A stretch of DNA of 35,164 nt from Minisyncoccota bacterium (GTDB lineage: Bacteria; Patescibacteriota; Minisyncoccia; Phycocordibacterales; XYD1-FULL-46-19), in assembly GCA_018063065.1 (NCBI GenBank), contig JAGORB010000005.1, forward strand, positions 1 through 35,164, given 5' to 3'. Shown in pieces: positions 14,693-22,782 of this stretch. The position numbers and the translations under genes were made by a program. The number at the start of each line of letters is the position of its first letter. Positions within the stretch are counted from its first letter, which is position 1. Under the pieces are notes generated by a model that was not told the DNA's origin, did no database searches, and saw only the letters and a list, made by a program, of their open reading frames with translations.

Positions 14693-15373
14693 ATGTTTAA
14701 AAACAATCAATTGTTGTGGGCCGTTTTGGGTGTTGTAATTGTTATTATTGTGGCCGCGGCCGCCTACTTCGCCAGCTTGGGTAGTACTCCTGGGGCTAAT
14801 TTGGGCAAGCTTAATCGAGAGGTAGATGCCACCGATTGGCGTTTGGGCCCCGCTACCGCCAAGGTAACCTTGGTGGAGTATGCCGACTTTGAGTGTCCGG
14901 CTTGTGCCGCTTACGCGCCAGTGGTTAAACAACTTTTAGCCGCTTATCCTAATGATGTGGCGGTGGTGTATCGCCACTTCCCGCTTGCTCAACATCGCTC
15001 GGCCAAGTTGGCCGCCAGTTATGCCGAGGCCGCCGGTCGCCAGGGCAAGTTCTGGGAGATGAATGATCGTCTCTTTGCCACTCAATCCACTTGGACCACT
15101 CAAACTCCCGCTGAGAATGAGACTTACTTCAATAACTTGGCTAAAGAGCTGGCTCTCAACTTAACCACTCTCCAGACCGATCTTAAAGATCCCGCCATTA
15201 TGGCTAAAATTACTTCCTCTTACGCCGAGGGTGAGGCCTCCGGTGTGGATTCTACTCCCACCTTCTTCTTAAATGGCGTCCAGATTAGCAATCCTCGCTC
15301 CGAGAATGACTTCAAGGCCTTGATCGATGCCTTACTCGCTTCTTCCACTGTGGCTACCACCACTGCTCTCTAA
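14693..15373 (+). CDS. DsbA-like thiol-disulfide oxidoreductase
   Basis: This 226-aa protein has an N-terminal membrane anchor (about residues 7-28) and a thioredoxin-fold domain of the DsbA/BdbD type: VTLVEYADFECPACAAYAPVV with the CPAC active site (about residues 65-68), DVAVVYRHFPL, the helical insert, and the cis-Pro strand GVDSTPTFFLNG (about residues 182-193). It introduces disulfides into exported proteins. The VKOR gene that can re-oxidise it starts 2 nt after its stop, so the two form a compact operon. TACACT (14678-14683) ends 9 nt before ATG with TTGGAC 18 bp upstream. Confidence 0.92.
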   Translation: MFKNNQLLWAVLGVVIVIIVAAAAYFASLGSTPGANLGKLNREVDATDWRLGPATAKVTLVEYADFECPACAAYAPVVKQLLAAYPNDVAVVYRHFPLAQHRSAKLAASYAEAAGRQGKFWEMNDRLFATQSTWTTQTPAENETYFNNLAKELALNLTTLQTDLKDPAIMAKITSSYAEGEASGVDSTPTFFLNGVQISNPRSENDFKALIDALLASSTVATTTAL

Positions 15374-15375
15374 TT

Positions 15376-15789
15376 ATGACTTACCGCGCTAGTGCTAAAG
15401 CCGTCTTAACTCTCGCTCTTATTGGCTTGGCCGATGCCACCTACTTGGCAGTTAAGCATTATGTGGGAGGTTCGGTGCCTTGCTCCATTACCGAGGGCTG
15501 CGACACGGTGTTACAGAGCCAATACGCTGTTTATTTAGGTATTCCTTTGGCAGTGTGGGGCGTTGCTTACTATTTAACCATCGTGCTGTTAACGGCGCTC
15601 TTCTTCCAATTCAATTCTTCTCGAGTGTTGGGACTGATCTTTGGCTTGGTCACGGGCGGGATCTTGGTCTCGGGGGTACTCATTTATGTGCAAGGGGTGG
15701 TGCTCGCGGCTTGGTGTGCTTATTGTTTGGTCTCAGCGATTATTACCCTTCTCATCTTCCTGACTTTAATTTTTTCGCGCCCTGCTTAG
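15376..15789 (+). CDS. VKOR family quinone-linked disulfide oxidase
   Basis: This 137-aa four-helix membrane protein matches bacterial vitamin K epoxide reductase homologues. It has the loop cysteine pair in VPCSITEGCDTVLQSQY (about residues 35-51), a Ser/Thr-containing helix with GIPLAVWGVAYY, and the CAYC active-site motif near residue 116. VKOR passes electrons from DsbA to quinone and replaces DsbB in many bacteria. It directly follows dsbA-like, so together they form a complete oxidative folding pathway. An out-of-frame reading of 133 codons over the same DNA is a shadow. Confidence 0.93.
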   Translation: MTYRASAKAVLTLALIGLADATYLAVKHYVGGSVPCSITEGCDTVLQSQYAVYLGIPLAVWGVAYYLTIVLLTALFFQFNSSRVLGLIFGLVTGGILVSGVLIYVQGVVLAAWCAYCLVSAIITLLIFLTLIFSRPA

Positions 15790-15855
15790 TTAAAATCGAG
15801 GTAAAACTTTACTCTCTAAAGTTTTTATTTCCTAACCGTTTTTTAGAGACTTATC

Positions 15856-15880
15856 AACAGCCCCGCTCGGGGTTGTTTTA
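15856..15880 (+). terminator. Terminator after the dsbA-VKOR operon
   Basis: AACAGCCCC (15856-15864) pairs with GGGGTTGTT (15869-15877) over a GCTC loop, followed by TTT. The hairpin ends 6 nt before the -10 box of the ribonucleotide reductase gene. Confidence 0.7.
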
Positions 15881-15883
15881 AGG

Positions 15884-15898
15884 TAGAATAGTTTAACT
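15884..15898 (+). promoter_or_regulatory. nrdJ -10 box, probable leaderless start
   Basis: TAGAAT (15884-15889) ends 9 nt before the ATG at 15899, leaving no room for a Shine-Dalgarno. Confidence 0.55.
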
Positions 15899-18250
15899 AT
15901 GACTACTAAAATTAAATCTCTTAAATCAGTTCGCAAGCGCGACGGCACAGTTGTCCCCTTCAACGAGCAGAAGATTGTTCAGGCTATCAGCAAGGCGATG
16001 AAGGCCAGCAATGAGGGCAATGAAGCAGCCGCCAAGAAGGTGGCCAAGGCCGTCTCGGCTCGGGGTGTCGCTATTTTAAAGAAGGCGCCTAAAGGTTATG
16101 TCTCCACCGTGGAAGAAATTCAAGATTTAGTGGAGAAGGAGCTCATTTTTGCCAAGTTTGCTACCACTGCCAAGTCTTATATCCTTTATCGCCAGCGCCG
16201 GGGCGAGGCTCGTCAGTCGCGCGGCGACGTGCCAGAGCAGGTAAAGAAGTTAACCGCCGAGAGTCGTCAATACTTCCGTAGTTCCATGGCCGAGTTCGTC
16301 TATTTCCGCTCCTACTCTCGCTGGAAGGAGGCAGAGGGCCGGCGCGAGACTTGGGTAGAGACAGTAGGCCGGTACATTGATTTTATGAAGGAGAATTTAG
16401 GCAACAAGCTTAAGGAGGCCGAGTACGAGGATTTGCGCCTGGCGATCTTGAAGCAAGAAGTCATGCCCTCGATGCGCTTAATGTGGGGCGCCGGTAAAGC
16501 GGCTCGCACCTCTAATGCCGTTGGCTACAATTGTTCTTATATTGCACCGATGAAGCCGCGTGACTTGGGCGAGATTATGTATCTCTCGATGAATGGTTGT
16601 GGCGTGGGATTCTCGGTGGAGACTATCACCGCTCAAGAATTCCCAATCATTAAACGCCAGAATGGTACCACTCACAAAACTTGGATTGTGGAAGATAGTA
16701 AGGAGGGTTGGTGCAACGCCTTCGTGAAGGGGATGGAAGTATGGTTTAGCGGCGGAGACATCGACTTTGATTATTCTTTGGTCCGACCTTTAGGCGCGCG
16801 CTTGATGACCATGGGTGGTCGCGCTTCGGGCCCGGGCCCCTTGAAGGAGTTGATGGCCTTTAGTAAGGCCAAGATCTTGGGTCGCCAAGGTCGTCGTCTC
16901 ACCAACTTGGACCTGCACGATATTATCTGCAAGGTGGGCGAGGTGGTGGTGGCCGGCGGCGTTCGCCGGACAGCGCTTATCTCCTTATCTGACTTGGATG
17001 ATACCGACATGCGCCACGCTAAGGATGGTCAATTCTATATGACCGAGCCGCAACGGGCGATGTCCAACAACTCGGCCGTGTATGTAGAGAAGCCAACCGC
17101 CACTCAATTTATGGAGGAGTGGTTATCGTTAGCCAAGTCCGGTTCGGGCGAGCGTGGTATCTTTAATCGCGGGACTCTCACCAGCCAGATGCCGGCCCGG
17201 CGCGTTAAACAGTGGGAACAAAGTGGTTATATTGAGAATGGGGTGGTGGTGGGTATCCCGGGCACCAATCCCTGCGGCGAAATTGTTTTAAAGTCCAAGC
17301 AATTCTGTAATCTGACGGAGGTGGTGGCCAGAGCGACTGACAATAAAGAGAGTTTGTTGCGCAAGGCGCGCTTAGCCTCGATCTTAGGGACTTATCAATC
17401 CACTTTAACCACCTTTAAATATTTATCAGAAGAGTGGAAGAAAAATTGTGAGGACGAGCGCTTGTTGGGTGTCTCGATTACCGGTCAATGGGATTCAGAA
17501 GCGGTTCGCCGGCCTGAAGTCTTGAAGGCGATGAAGGATGAAGCGGTGAAGGCCAATAAGGAGTACGCCAAGCGCTTTGGTATTAATCAATCCACTTCGG
17601 TTACTTGCGTTAAGCCCTCGGGCACAGTCTCGCAGACCGTGGATGCCGCTTCTGGTATGCATCCGCGTCATGCCAAGTATTACATCAGACGCGTACGCAT
17701 CTCGGCCACCGACCCACTCTTCCAATTAATGAAGGATCAAGGCATTCCTTATCATCCGGAAGTGGGCCAAACAGCCGAGAATGCCCACACCTTCGTCTTA
17801 GAATTCCCGATGAAGGCGCCATCCGGCTCAACCTTTAAGGATGACTTGTCGGCCGTGGATCAATTGGAATATTGGAAGATGGTTAAAGAGAACTTCACCG
17901 AGCATAATCCCTCCGTCACGATCTCGGTGGGTGATGACGAGTGGGTAGCCGCCGGTAACTGGGTGTATAAAAATTGGGAGATGGTGGGAGGTTTGTCCTT
18001 CTTACCCCGCGAGAAGCATATTTATAAATTGGCGCCGTATGAAGCGATTGACGAGAAGACTTACAAGCAACTCTCCGAGACGATGAAGGATATCGACTTC
18101 TCTAAGATTGTGACTTATGAATTTAATGACGAGACCCAAGGCTCTAAAGAATACGCTTGCGTGGGCGGGACTTGTGAGGTGGATGTATCCTTAAGCTCCT
18201 TAGAGACCATGGAAGCTACCCCCACTAAGACCAAATCTAAAAAGAAGTAG
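15899..18250 (+). CDS. nrdJ: Adenosylcobalamin-dependent (class II) ribonucleotide reductase
   Basis: This 783-aa enzyme reduces ribonucleotides to deoxyribonucleotides with a B12-generated thiyl radical. Domains are an N-terminal ATP-cone (SVRKRDGTVVPFNEQKI, about residues 10-95) and the ten-stranded catalytic barrel. Catalytic cysteines are visible in YNCSYIAP (about residue 212), NPCGEIVLKSKQFCNL (about residues 459-474, with the Cys-x-Glu pair), and the C-terminal swinging pair CVGGTC (about residues 756-761). The pattern is closest to the monomeric RTPR type. No cobalamin synthesis or transport gene is in the window, so B12 must come from elsewhere. The C-terminus is a basic SKKK tail. 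A single, strong-looking gene with its own near-leaderless start. Confidence 0.96.
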   Translation: MTTKIKSLKSVRKRDGTVVPFNEQKIVQAISKAMKASNEGNEAAAKKVAKAVSARGVAILKKAPKGYVSTVEEIQDLVEKELIFAKFATTAKSYILYRQRRGEARQSRGDVPEQVKKLTAESRQYFRSSMAEFVYFRSYSRWKEAEGRRETWVETVGRYIDFMKENLGNKLKEAEYEDLRLAILKQEVMPSMRLMWGAGKAARTSNAVGYNCSYIAPMKPRDLGEIMYLSMNGCGVGFSVETITAQEFPIIKRQNGTTHKTWIVEDSKEGWCNAFVKGMEVWFSGGDIDFDYSLVRPLGARLMTMGGRASGPGPLKELMAFSKAKILGRQGRRLTNLDLHDIICKVGEVVVAGGVRRTALISLSDLDDTDMRHAKDGQFYMTEPQRAMSNNSAVYVEKPTATQFMEEWLSLAKSGSGERGIFNRGTLTSQMPARRVKQWEQSGYIENGVVVGIPGTNPCGEIVLKSKQFCNLTEVVARATDNKESLLRKARLASILGTYQSTLTTFKYLSEEWKKNCEDERLLGVSITGQWDSEAVRRPEVLKAMKDEAVKANKEYAKRFGINQSTSVTCVKPSGTVSQTVDAASGMHPRHAKYYIRRVRISATDPLFQLMKDQGIPYHPEVGQTAENAHTFVLEFPMKAPSGSTFKDDLSAVDQLEYWKMVKENFTEHNPSVTISVGDDEWVAAGNWVYKNWEMVGGLSFLPREKHIYKLAPYEAIDEKTYKQLSETMKDIDFSKIVTYEFNDETQGSKEYACVGGTCEVDVSLSSLETMEATPTKTKSKKK

Positions 18251-18260
18251 AGTCTTGTTA

Positions 18261-18289
18261 TTGACGGTTTAAGTTTAAACAGGTAGAAT
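18261..18289 (+). promoter_or_regulatory. rnpB promoter
   Basis: TTGACG (18261-18266), a 17-bp spacer and TAGAAT (18284-18289); predicted start is 7-8 nt later, at the first base of the RNase P RNA helix. Confidence 0.8.
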
Positions 18290-18296
18290 ATAAATA

Positions 18297-18614
18297 GCTG
18301 GTAGCGGATAGTTGCTTCCGCCTTAGGCGGAGGAGGAAAGTCCGAACACTTACTTCTCCTTCGGGAGATTTAAAAGGGTAGTGGGTAACACCCACCGGGA
18401 GCAATCCTAGAGGTGCGAACAGTGACGAATCTTCGTTTTGTTTAGGGCTTGCCCTGAGCGAAGTCGAAGGGTGAAACGGCTAAATCCTTATCTAAGTGCA
18501 AGGCCGTGTCCCGCCCCCACACGTGAGTGGCGGGAAGTGCCGCTCGAGCCCGAGCGTAAGCGAGGGCCCAGATAAATAACTATCGATAACAGAATTCGGC
18601 TTATAGCTACCAGC
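18297..18614 (+). ncRNA. rnpB: RNase P RNA (bacterial)
   Basis: The catalytic RNA that matures tRNA 5' ends. The P1 helix is closed by GCTGGTAGC (18297-18305) with GCTACCAGC (18606-18614). The conserved core GGAGGAAAGTCCGAACA lies at 18330-18348, the CRI-like GAGGTGCGAACAGTGACG near 18408, the GTGAAACGGCTAAATCC region near 18471, the CCGCTCGAGCC block near 18540, and the closing ACAGAATTCGGCTTATAGC at 18590-18608. A REP-like palindrome sits in a variable helix at 18445-18471. A perfect terminator follows. Confidence 0.96.
18445..18471 (+). repeat. REP-like palindromic insert inside rnpB
   Basis: GGGCTTGCCC (18445-18454) runs into CCCTGAGCGAAGTCGAAGGG (18452-18471). The second word resembles a palindromic motif that recurs in intergenic repeats of many bacteria (from memory, unchecked). 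Here it sits in a peripheral helix of RNase P RNA, where an insertion is tolerable. Only one copy is in this window. Confidence 0.45.
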
Positions 18615-18615
18615 A

Positions 18616-18648
18616 CCAAAAATCCCGACCTTGCGTCGGGATTTTTGG
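18616..18648 (+). terminator. rnpB terminator
   Basis: CCAAAAATCCCGAC (18616-18629) pairs perfectly with GTCGGGATTTTTGG (18635-18648) over a CTTGC loop; the T tract is within the stem, so it can act in both directions. Confidence 0.9.
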
Positions 18649-18683
18649 TGGTTAACTTAGACTGTATTATAATAATAAGACCT

Positions 18684-21056
18684 ATGTTTAAAGTTGAAGG
18701 TTGGGAGAATTTAGCCTCACGTTTATTTTATGGCTTATTAATTGTGGTGCCACTCGCCTTTTGGCCCGGGAGTCTTTTTACCTTCTCCACTCTTAAGGTT
18801 TATCTTTTTTTCATCTTGCTGCTGGTAGTGGCCGCCGCTTATTTATTATTAAATACCAATAAGGGCGCTGGCAATCGCTTGTCCTCGTGGTGGGTGGTGG
18901 CACTGTGGACACCGGTGGTGGCCACCTTCTTCTCCAGCCTAACTTCCGGAGCGATGTGGCACTCTCTCATTGGTACCGGCGTGGAGCCCGACACCTTTCT
19001 GTCGGTATTTATGTTGGCCTTGTTGGCCTCGCTCATTCCGCTGGTCTGGACTTCTCGGCGAGAAATTTTTAATACCTTGTTGGTGGTCTCTAGTTTGACC
19101 TTAATTGTTGCTATCTTCCAAATTTTATTATTGCTCGGCAACTTCACCACTCTCGACATTTTCAACAATCCGGTCGTTAACTTAATTGGCAAGTGGAATG
19201 AGTTGGGCATCTTTATGGGCCTCGGGCTAATTGTCAGCTTATGTTTTATTGAATTCTTACCTTGGCGCCAGACCAAGCTGTTAACTATTCTCACCATCTC
19301 CACCTTCACCCTTTCTCTCCTTAGCGCCTTTATTATCAACTTCAATCTCGCTTGGTTATTAATAGCCCTCATCGCGGCCCTCATCTTTCTTATTAAATTA
19401 TTTACCACCACTGATTATACTCGCTTCCATCCGCGGCGCTTCCTTACCCTGTCTTCCGTAGTGGTGGTTATTGCTCTTATCCTCTTCTGGTTTGGTCAGG
19501 TGGGTAACACCACTCGCTTGTTTGGTACTCCTTTTGATCTTGGGACTACCATCACCAATCTTAATAATCGTCTCGGCATTCAGATGTTGGAGGTCTATCC
19601 GTCGTGGGAGGGGACCTGGATGATTGCCAAGTCCGCTCTCAACAGCAATCCTATCTTGGGTGTCGGGCCTAATAAATTTTCTAATGAATGGTTCCGGGCG
19701 CGACCCATTAGCGTTAATGACACTCCCTTCTGGCAAGATGACTTCCGTTATGGCTCGGGCTTGATCCCCAGCAGCGTGGTGACGGGAGGGTTAGTTACCT
19801 TAGCCACTTACATTTTATTATTAGGCACAGTTATTGTGGCCGGCTGGCGCCTATGGCGCCGCCGGCAAACACTGGAGCCACTAGTTTTTAAACTAGGGAT
19901 TATTACTTGGCTAGTTACGGTTTATCTCTGGGCCTTCTCTGTTATTTATATTCCCGGCATTACCATTGTTAGCTTAACCTTCTTCTTCACTGGTCTCCTT
20001 ATTGTGGCTTTAAATGAACGCGGTCCGGAAGTGTCTCCCGCCCGCGAGGAGAAGGCGTGGTTAATGTGGTTAAGGAAGTGGGTGGCCGTCTTTGGCACCA
20101 CCGTCGGGGTAGTGGTAGTGCTTATCTTGCTGGCCTTGGTATTGCAGAGCGTGTGGTCCAGCATTAATTATGGTCGCGCTCTCAAGGCGGCTATAAATGG
20201 CGACTTACCCAAGGCCGAGGTCTTGTTGTCTAGAGCAGTTAGTCTTAATCATAATGATCTTTATTATCGCTCTTTAGCCGATTTGGATTTGGCCTTCATG
20301 AATGAACTCTTCCAGATGAAGGACTTAAAGCCGGAAGAGGCTCAAGCTCGTTTCCAAACTATTTTAAGTGCCGCCATTGGCAACGCTCAAGACGCCAAGG
20401 ATTATAATCCCACCAACTATCTTAATTGGACATTCTTGGCTCGAGTGTATGAATCGGTAGTTCCACTTAAAGTGGAGGGAGCCTATCAAGAAGCTCTTAA
20501 GTCTTACAACGAGGCCAAGCGACTTAATCCCAGCATGCCTTCAGTTTGGCTTGATCTGGCTCGCCTGGAAGTGGCGGCCGGCAATAATACGGCAGCCCGT
20601 GAATATTTAGACCAAGCCTTAAAGTTGAAGCGCAATTATACGGAAGCCATTTTTGTCCTCGCGCAACTTGATTCAGCGACCGGCAATTTAAATCGCTCCA
20701 TCGCACTCGCTGAGCAAGGTACGCAAGTCTCGCCTGGCGATCCGGTTAGCTTCTTCGGTCTTGGCTTACTCAATTATCAGGCTGGCAACTTTACCAGAGC
20801 GAGAGATGCCTTGGAGCAAGCGGTCAGACTCAATCCTAATTATGGCAATGCTCGCTACTTCTTGGGCTTATCTTATGACGCCTTGGGAGCCAATGCCAGA
20901 GCTTTGGAGCAATTCAAAATTTTATTAACTGCCAATAACACTGCCGAGATTAAACAGATTGTCACCAACTTAGAAGCTGGCCGCCGAGCCCTCTCCAACA
21001 CTCCACCGCCCGCGCCGGAAGATCGCGACGACTTGCCGGTTAAGGATGAAGAATAA
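18684..21056 (+). CDS. Polytopic O-antigen ligase/polymerase-like protein with C-terminal TPR repeats
   Basis: The frame is open from 18645, but that would start in the rnpB terminator; ATG 18684 is chosen because TATAAT (18668-18673) lies 10 nt before it. The 790-aa product has about ten to twelve membrane helices (residues about 15-470). It carries the Wzy/WaaL-type motif NPILGVGPNKFSNEWFRARP in a large outside loop, then a final helix and four or so TPR units (for example AYQEALKSYNEAKRLNPSMP, NNTAAREYLDQALKLKRNY, NFTRARDALEQAVRLNPNYG), ending in an acidic tail. Such proteins polymerise or transfer surface glycans; the acceptor is unknown. murJ starts 5 nt after the stop, supporting an envelope operon. 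Confidence 0.85.
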   Translation: MFKVEGWENLASRLFYGLLIVVPLAFWPGSLFTFSTLKVYLFFILLLVVAAAYLLLNTNKGAGNRLSSWWVVALWTPVVATFFSSLTSGAMWHSLIGTGVEPDTFLSVFMLALLASLIPLVWTSRREIFNTLLVVSSLTLIVAIFQILLLLGNFTTLDIFNNPVVNLIGKWNELGIFMGLGLIVSLCFIEFLPWRQTKLLTILTISTFTLSLLSAFIINFNLAWLLIALIAALIFLIKLFTTTDYTRFHPRRFLTLSSVVVVIALILFWFGQVGNTTRLFGTPFDLGTTITNLNNRLGIQMLEVYPSWEGTWMIAKSALNSNPILGVGPNKFSNEWFRARPISVNDTPFWQDDFRYGSGLIPSSVVTGGLVTLATYILLLGTVIVAGWRLWRRRQTLEPLVFKLGIITWLVTVYLWAFSVIYIPGITIVSLTFFFTGLLIVALNERGPEVSPAREEKAWLMWLRKWVAVFGTTVGVVVVLILLALVLQSVWSSINYGRALKAAINGDLPKAEVLLSRAVSLNHNDLYYRSLADLDLAFMNELFQMKDLKPEEAQARFQTILSAAIGNAQDAKDYNPTNYLNWTFLARVYESVVPLKVEGAYQEALKSYNEAKRLNPSMPSVWLDLARLEVAAGNNTAAREYLDQALKLKRNYTEAIFVLAQLDSATGNLNRSIALAEQGTQVSPGDPVSFFGLGLLNYQAGNFTRARDALEQAVRLNPNYGNARYFLGLSYDALGANARALEQFKILLTANNTAEIKQIVTNLEAGRRALSNTPPPAPEDRDDLPVKDEE

Positions 21057-21061
21057 TTATT

Positions 21062-22741
21062 ATGGTGGGTAAAATATTATCCCTATTTTCTAAACAAATT
21101 GGCGGCTTACATGAGGCCGCCTTTCTCTTAGGATTATCGGCCTTCGCCTCGCAACTCTTGGGCTTGATTAGAGATCGCTTGTTGGCCGGCCAATTTGGGG
21201 CCGGGGAGTTGCTTGATGTTTATTATGGTGCCTTCCGCTTGCCGGATTTAATTTATGTCTCAATTGCCTCCTTCGTCTCCGTGACTGTTTTAATCCCGTT
21301 TATTCTAGAAGGCTTAAATCGCGATGATAAAGCGGGAGTGAAAAAAATGTTGGATCAACTCTTCACTCTTTTTACCCTGGTGATGGTTGGGGTGAGTGTT
21401 ATCGCCTTCTTCTTATTGCCGTTCTTGGTTGATTATCTTGCTCCTGGCTTTAGTGTTGAACAACAGACATTATTGGTGACCTTGTCGCGGATTATGTTGC
21501 TCTCGCCCTTCCTCTTGGGCTTGTCCAACTTGCTTGGCAGTGTCACTCAAGGTTTAAACAAATTTTTTATCTACGCTTTAAGTCCGATTTGTTATAACCT
21601 CGGCATTATCTTTGGGGTTATCTTCTTTTATCCCAACTTTGGCCTGGTGGGCTTGGCTTGGGGTGTGGTCTTGGGCGCGCTAGGTCACTTGTTAGTGCAG
21701 TGGCCGGCTTTGCGCCAAGCGGGACTCTCGCCGCATTGGCGCCTGCCGTATGATTGGAAGTTAATTCGCCGGATTATTGGCATTTCTTTACCGCGGACTA
21801 TTACCTTGGGCGCGCATCAATTCTCTCTAATGATGTTGATTGCTCTTGGTTCCACTTTGTCGGTTGGAGCGATTACTGTCTTCAACTTCGCCTGGAATTT
21901 GCAATCAGTACCCTTGGCGATTGTGGGCGTGAGTTACTCGGTGGCCGCCTTCCCGGCCTTGTCGCGCTTGTTTGTAGAAGGGGATCAAGCGGCCTTCTTG
22001 AATCATATTAGGACGGCCTTTAGGCATATTGTTTTTTGGTCGGTGCTGGCGATGGTCTTCTTTATTGTCTTGCGGGCTCAGGTGGTGCGCGTGATCTTGG
22101 GTGCGGGCAACTTCGGTTGGACAGAGACACGCTTAGTAGCGGCGGCTCTGGCCCTCTTTGCTATCTCGGTGGTGGCGCAAGGATTAGTGCTCCTCTTTGT
22201 CCGTGGTTATTACGCCGCCGGTCGGACGCTGACGCCCTTCCTCATCAACACCGGTTCGTCTTTATTAATTATTGTTCTGGCCTTCAATTTGAAACAATTG
22301 TTTTTAACCTGGCCGGTGGGGCGATACTTCTTAGAGTCTTTATTGCGAGTCAGTGATATTGAGGGGACAATGGTTCTCATTTTACCGCTCGCCTTCTCTC
22401 TGGGATTGATTGTGAACTTGCTTAGCTTAATGATCCTCTTTACCTACGACTTCGGTCGGCTGGGCCGGCCGGTCTGGCGCGCCGGGAGGCAAGTGGTAAC
22501 GGCGGCCATCTTCGGTGGCTTTGTCTCTTATCAGGCTTTAAATATTCTGGCCCGTGGCTTTGATCTCAATACTTTTAGTGGCATCTTTTTGCAAGGGTTG
22601 GGCGCCGGCGTGATTGGCTTGCTCTCGACCTTCGCCCTGCTCGCGATTATGGATAATAAAGAGCTGGGCGAGCTTTCTCGGACCTTGCGCCACAAGTTCT
22701 GGCGCTCCACCCCAATTGCCCCCGAACCGGTGGAACTTTAA
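21062..22741 (+). CDS. murJ: Lipid II flippase MurJ (MviN family)
   Basis: This 559-aa protein has the 14-helix MOP-superfamily layout. Typical features are AAFLLGLSAFASQLLGLIRDRLLA near the start (described by position, residues 17-40) with an Arg-Asp-Arg pair, FGAGELLDVYYGAFRLPD, and a repeated SRIMLLSPFLLGLSNLLGS segment mid-protein. MurJ flips lipid-linked peptidoglycan precursor across the membrane. It ends EPVEL. It follows the O-antigen-ligase-like gene by 5 nt, suggesting cotranscription for cell envelope assembly. No Shine-Dalgarno is visible before ATG 21062. Confidence 0.94.
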   Translation: MVGKILSLFSKQIGGLHEAAFLLGLSAFASQLLGLIRDRLLAGQFGAGELLDVYYGAFRLPDLIYVSIASFVSVTVLIPFILEGLNRDDKAGVKKMLDQLFTLFTLVMVGVSVIAFFLLPFLVDYLAPGFSVEQQTLLVTLSRIMLLSPFLLGLSNLLGSVTQGLNKFFIYALSPICYNLGIIFGVIFFYPNFGLVGLAWGVVLGALGHLLVQWPALRQAGLSPHWRLPYDWKLIRRIIGISLPRTITLGAHQFSLMMLIALGSTLSVGAITVFNFAWNLQSVPLAIVGVSYSVAAFPALSRLFVEGDQAAFLNHIRTAFRHIVFWSVLAMVFFIVLRAQVVRVILGAGNFGWTETRLVAAALALFAISVVAQGLVLLFVRGYYAAGRTLTPFLINTGSSLLIIVLAFNLKQLFLTWPVGRYFLESLLRVSDIEGTMVLILPLAFSLGLIVNLLSLMILFTYDFGRLGRPVWRAGRQVVTAAIFGGFVSYQALNILARGFDLNTFSGIFLQGLGAGVIGLLSTFALLAIMDNKELGELSRTLRHKFWRSTPIAPEPVEL

Positions 22742-22782
22742 CGGTTGGCAGGGCCGTCTTTTATTGCTAGAGTGCTTTAACA

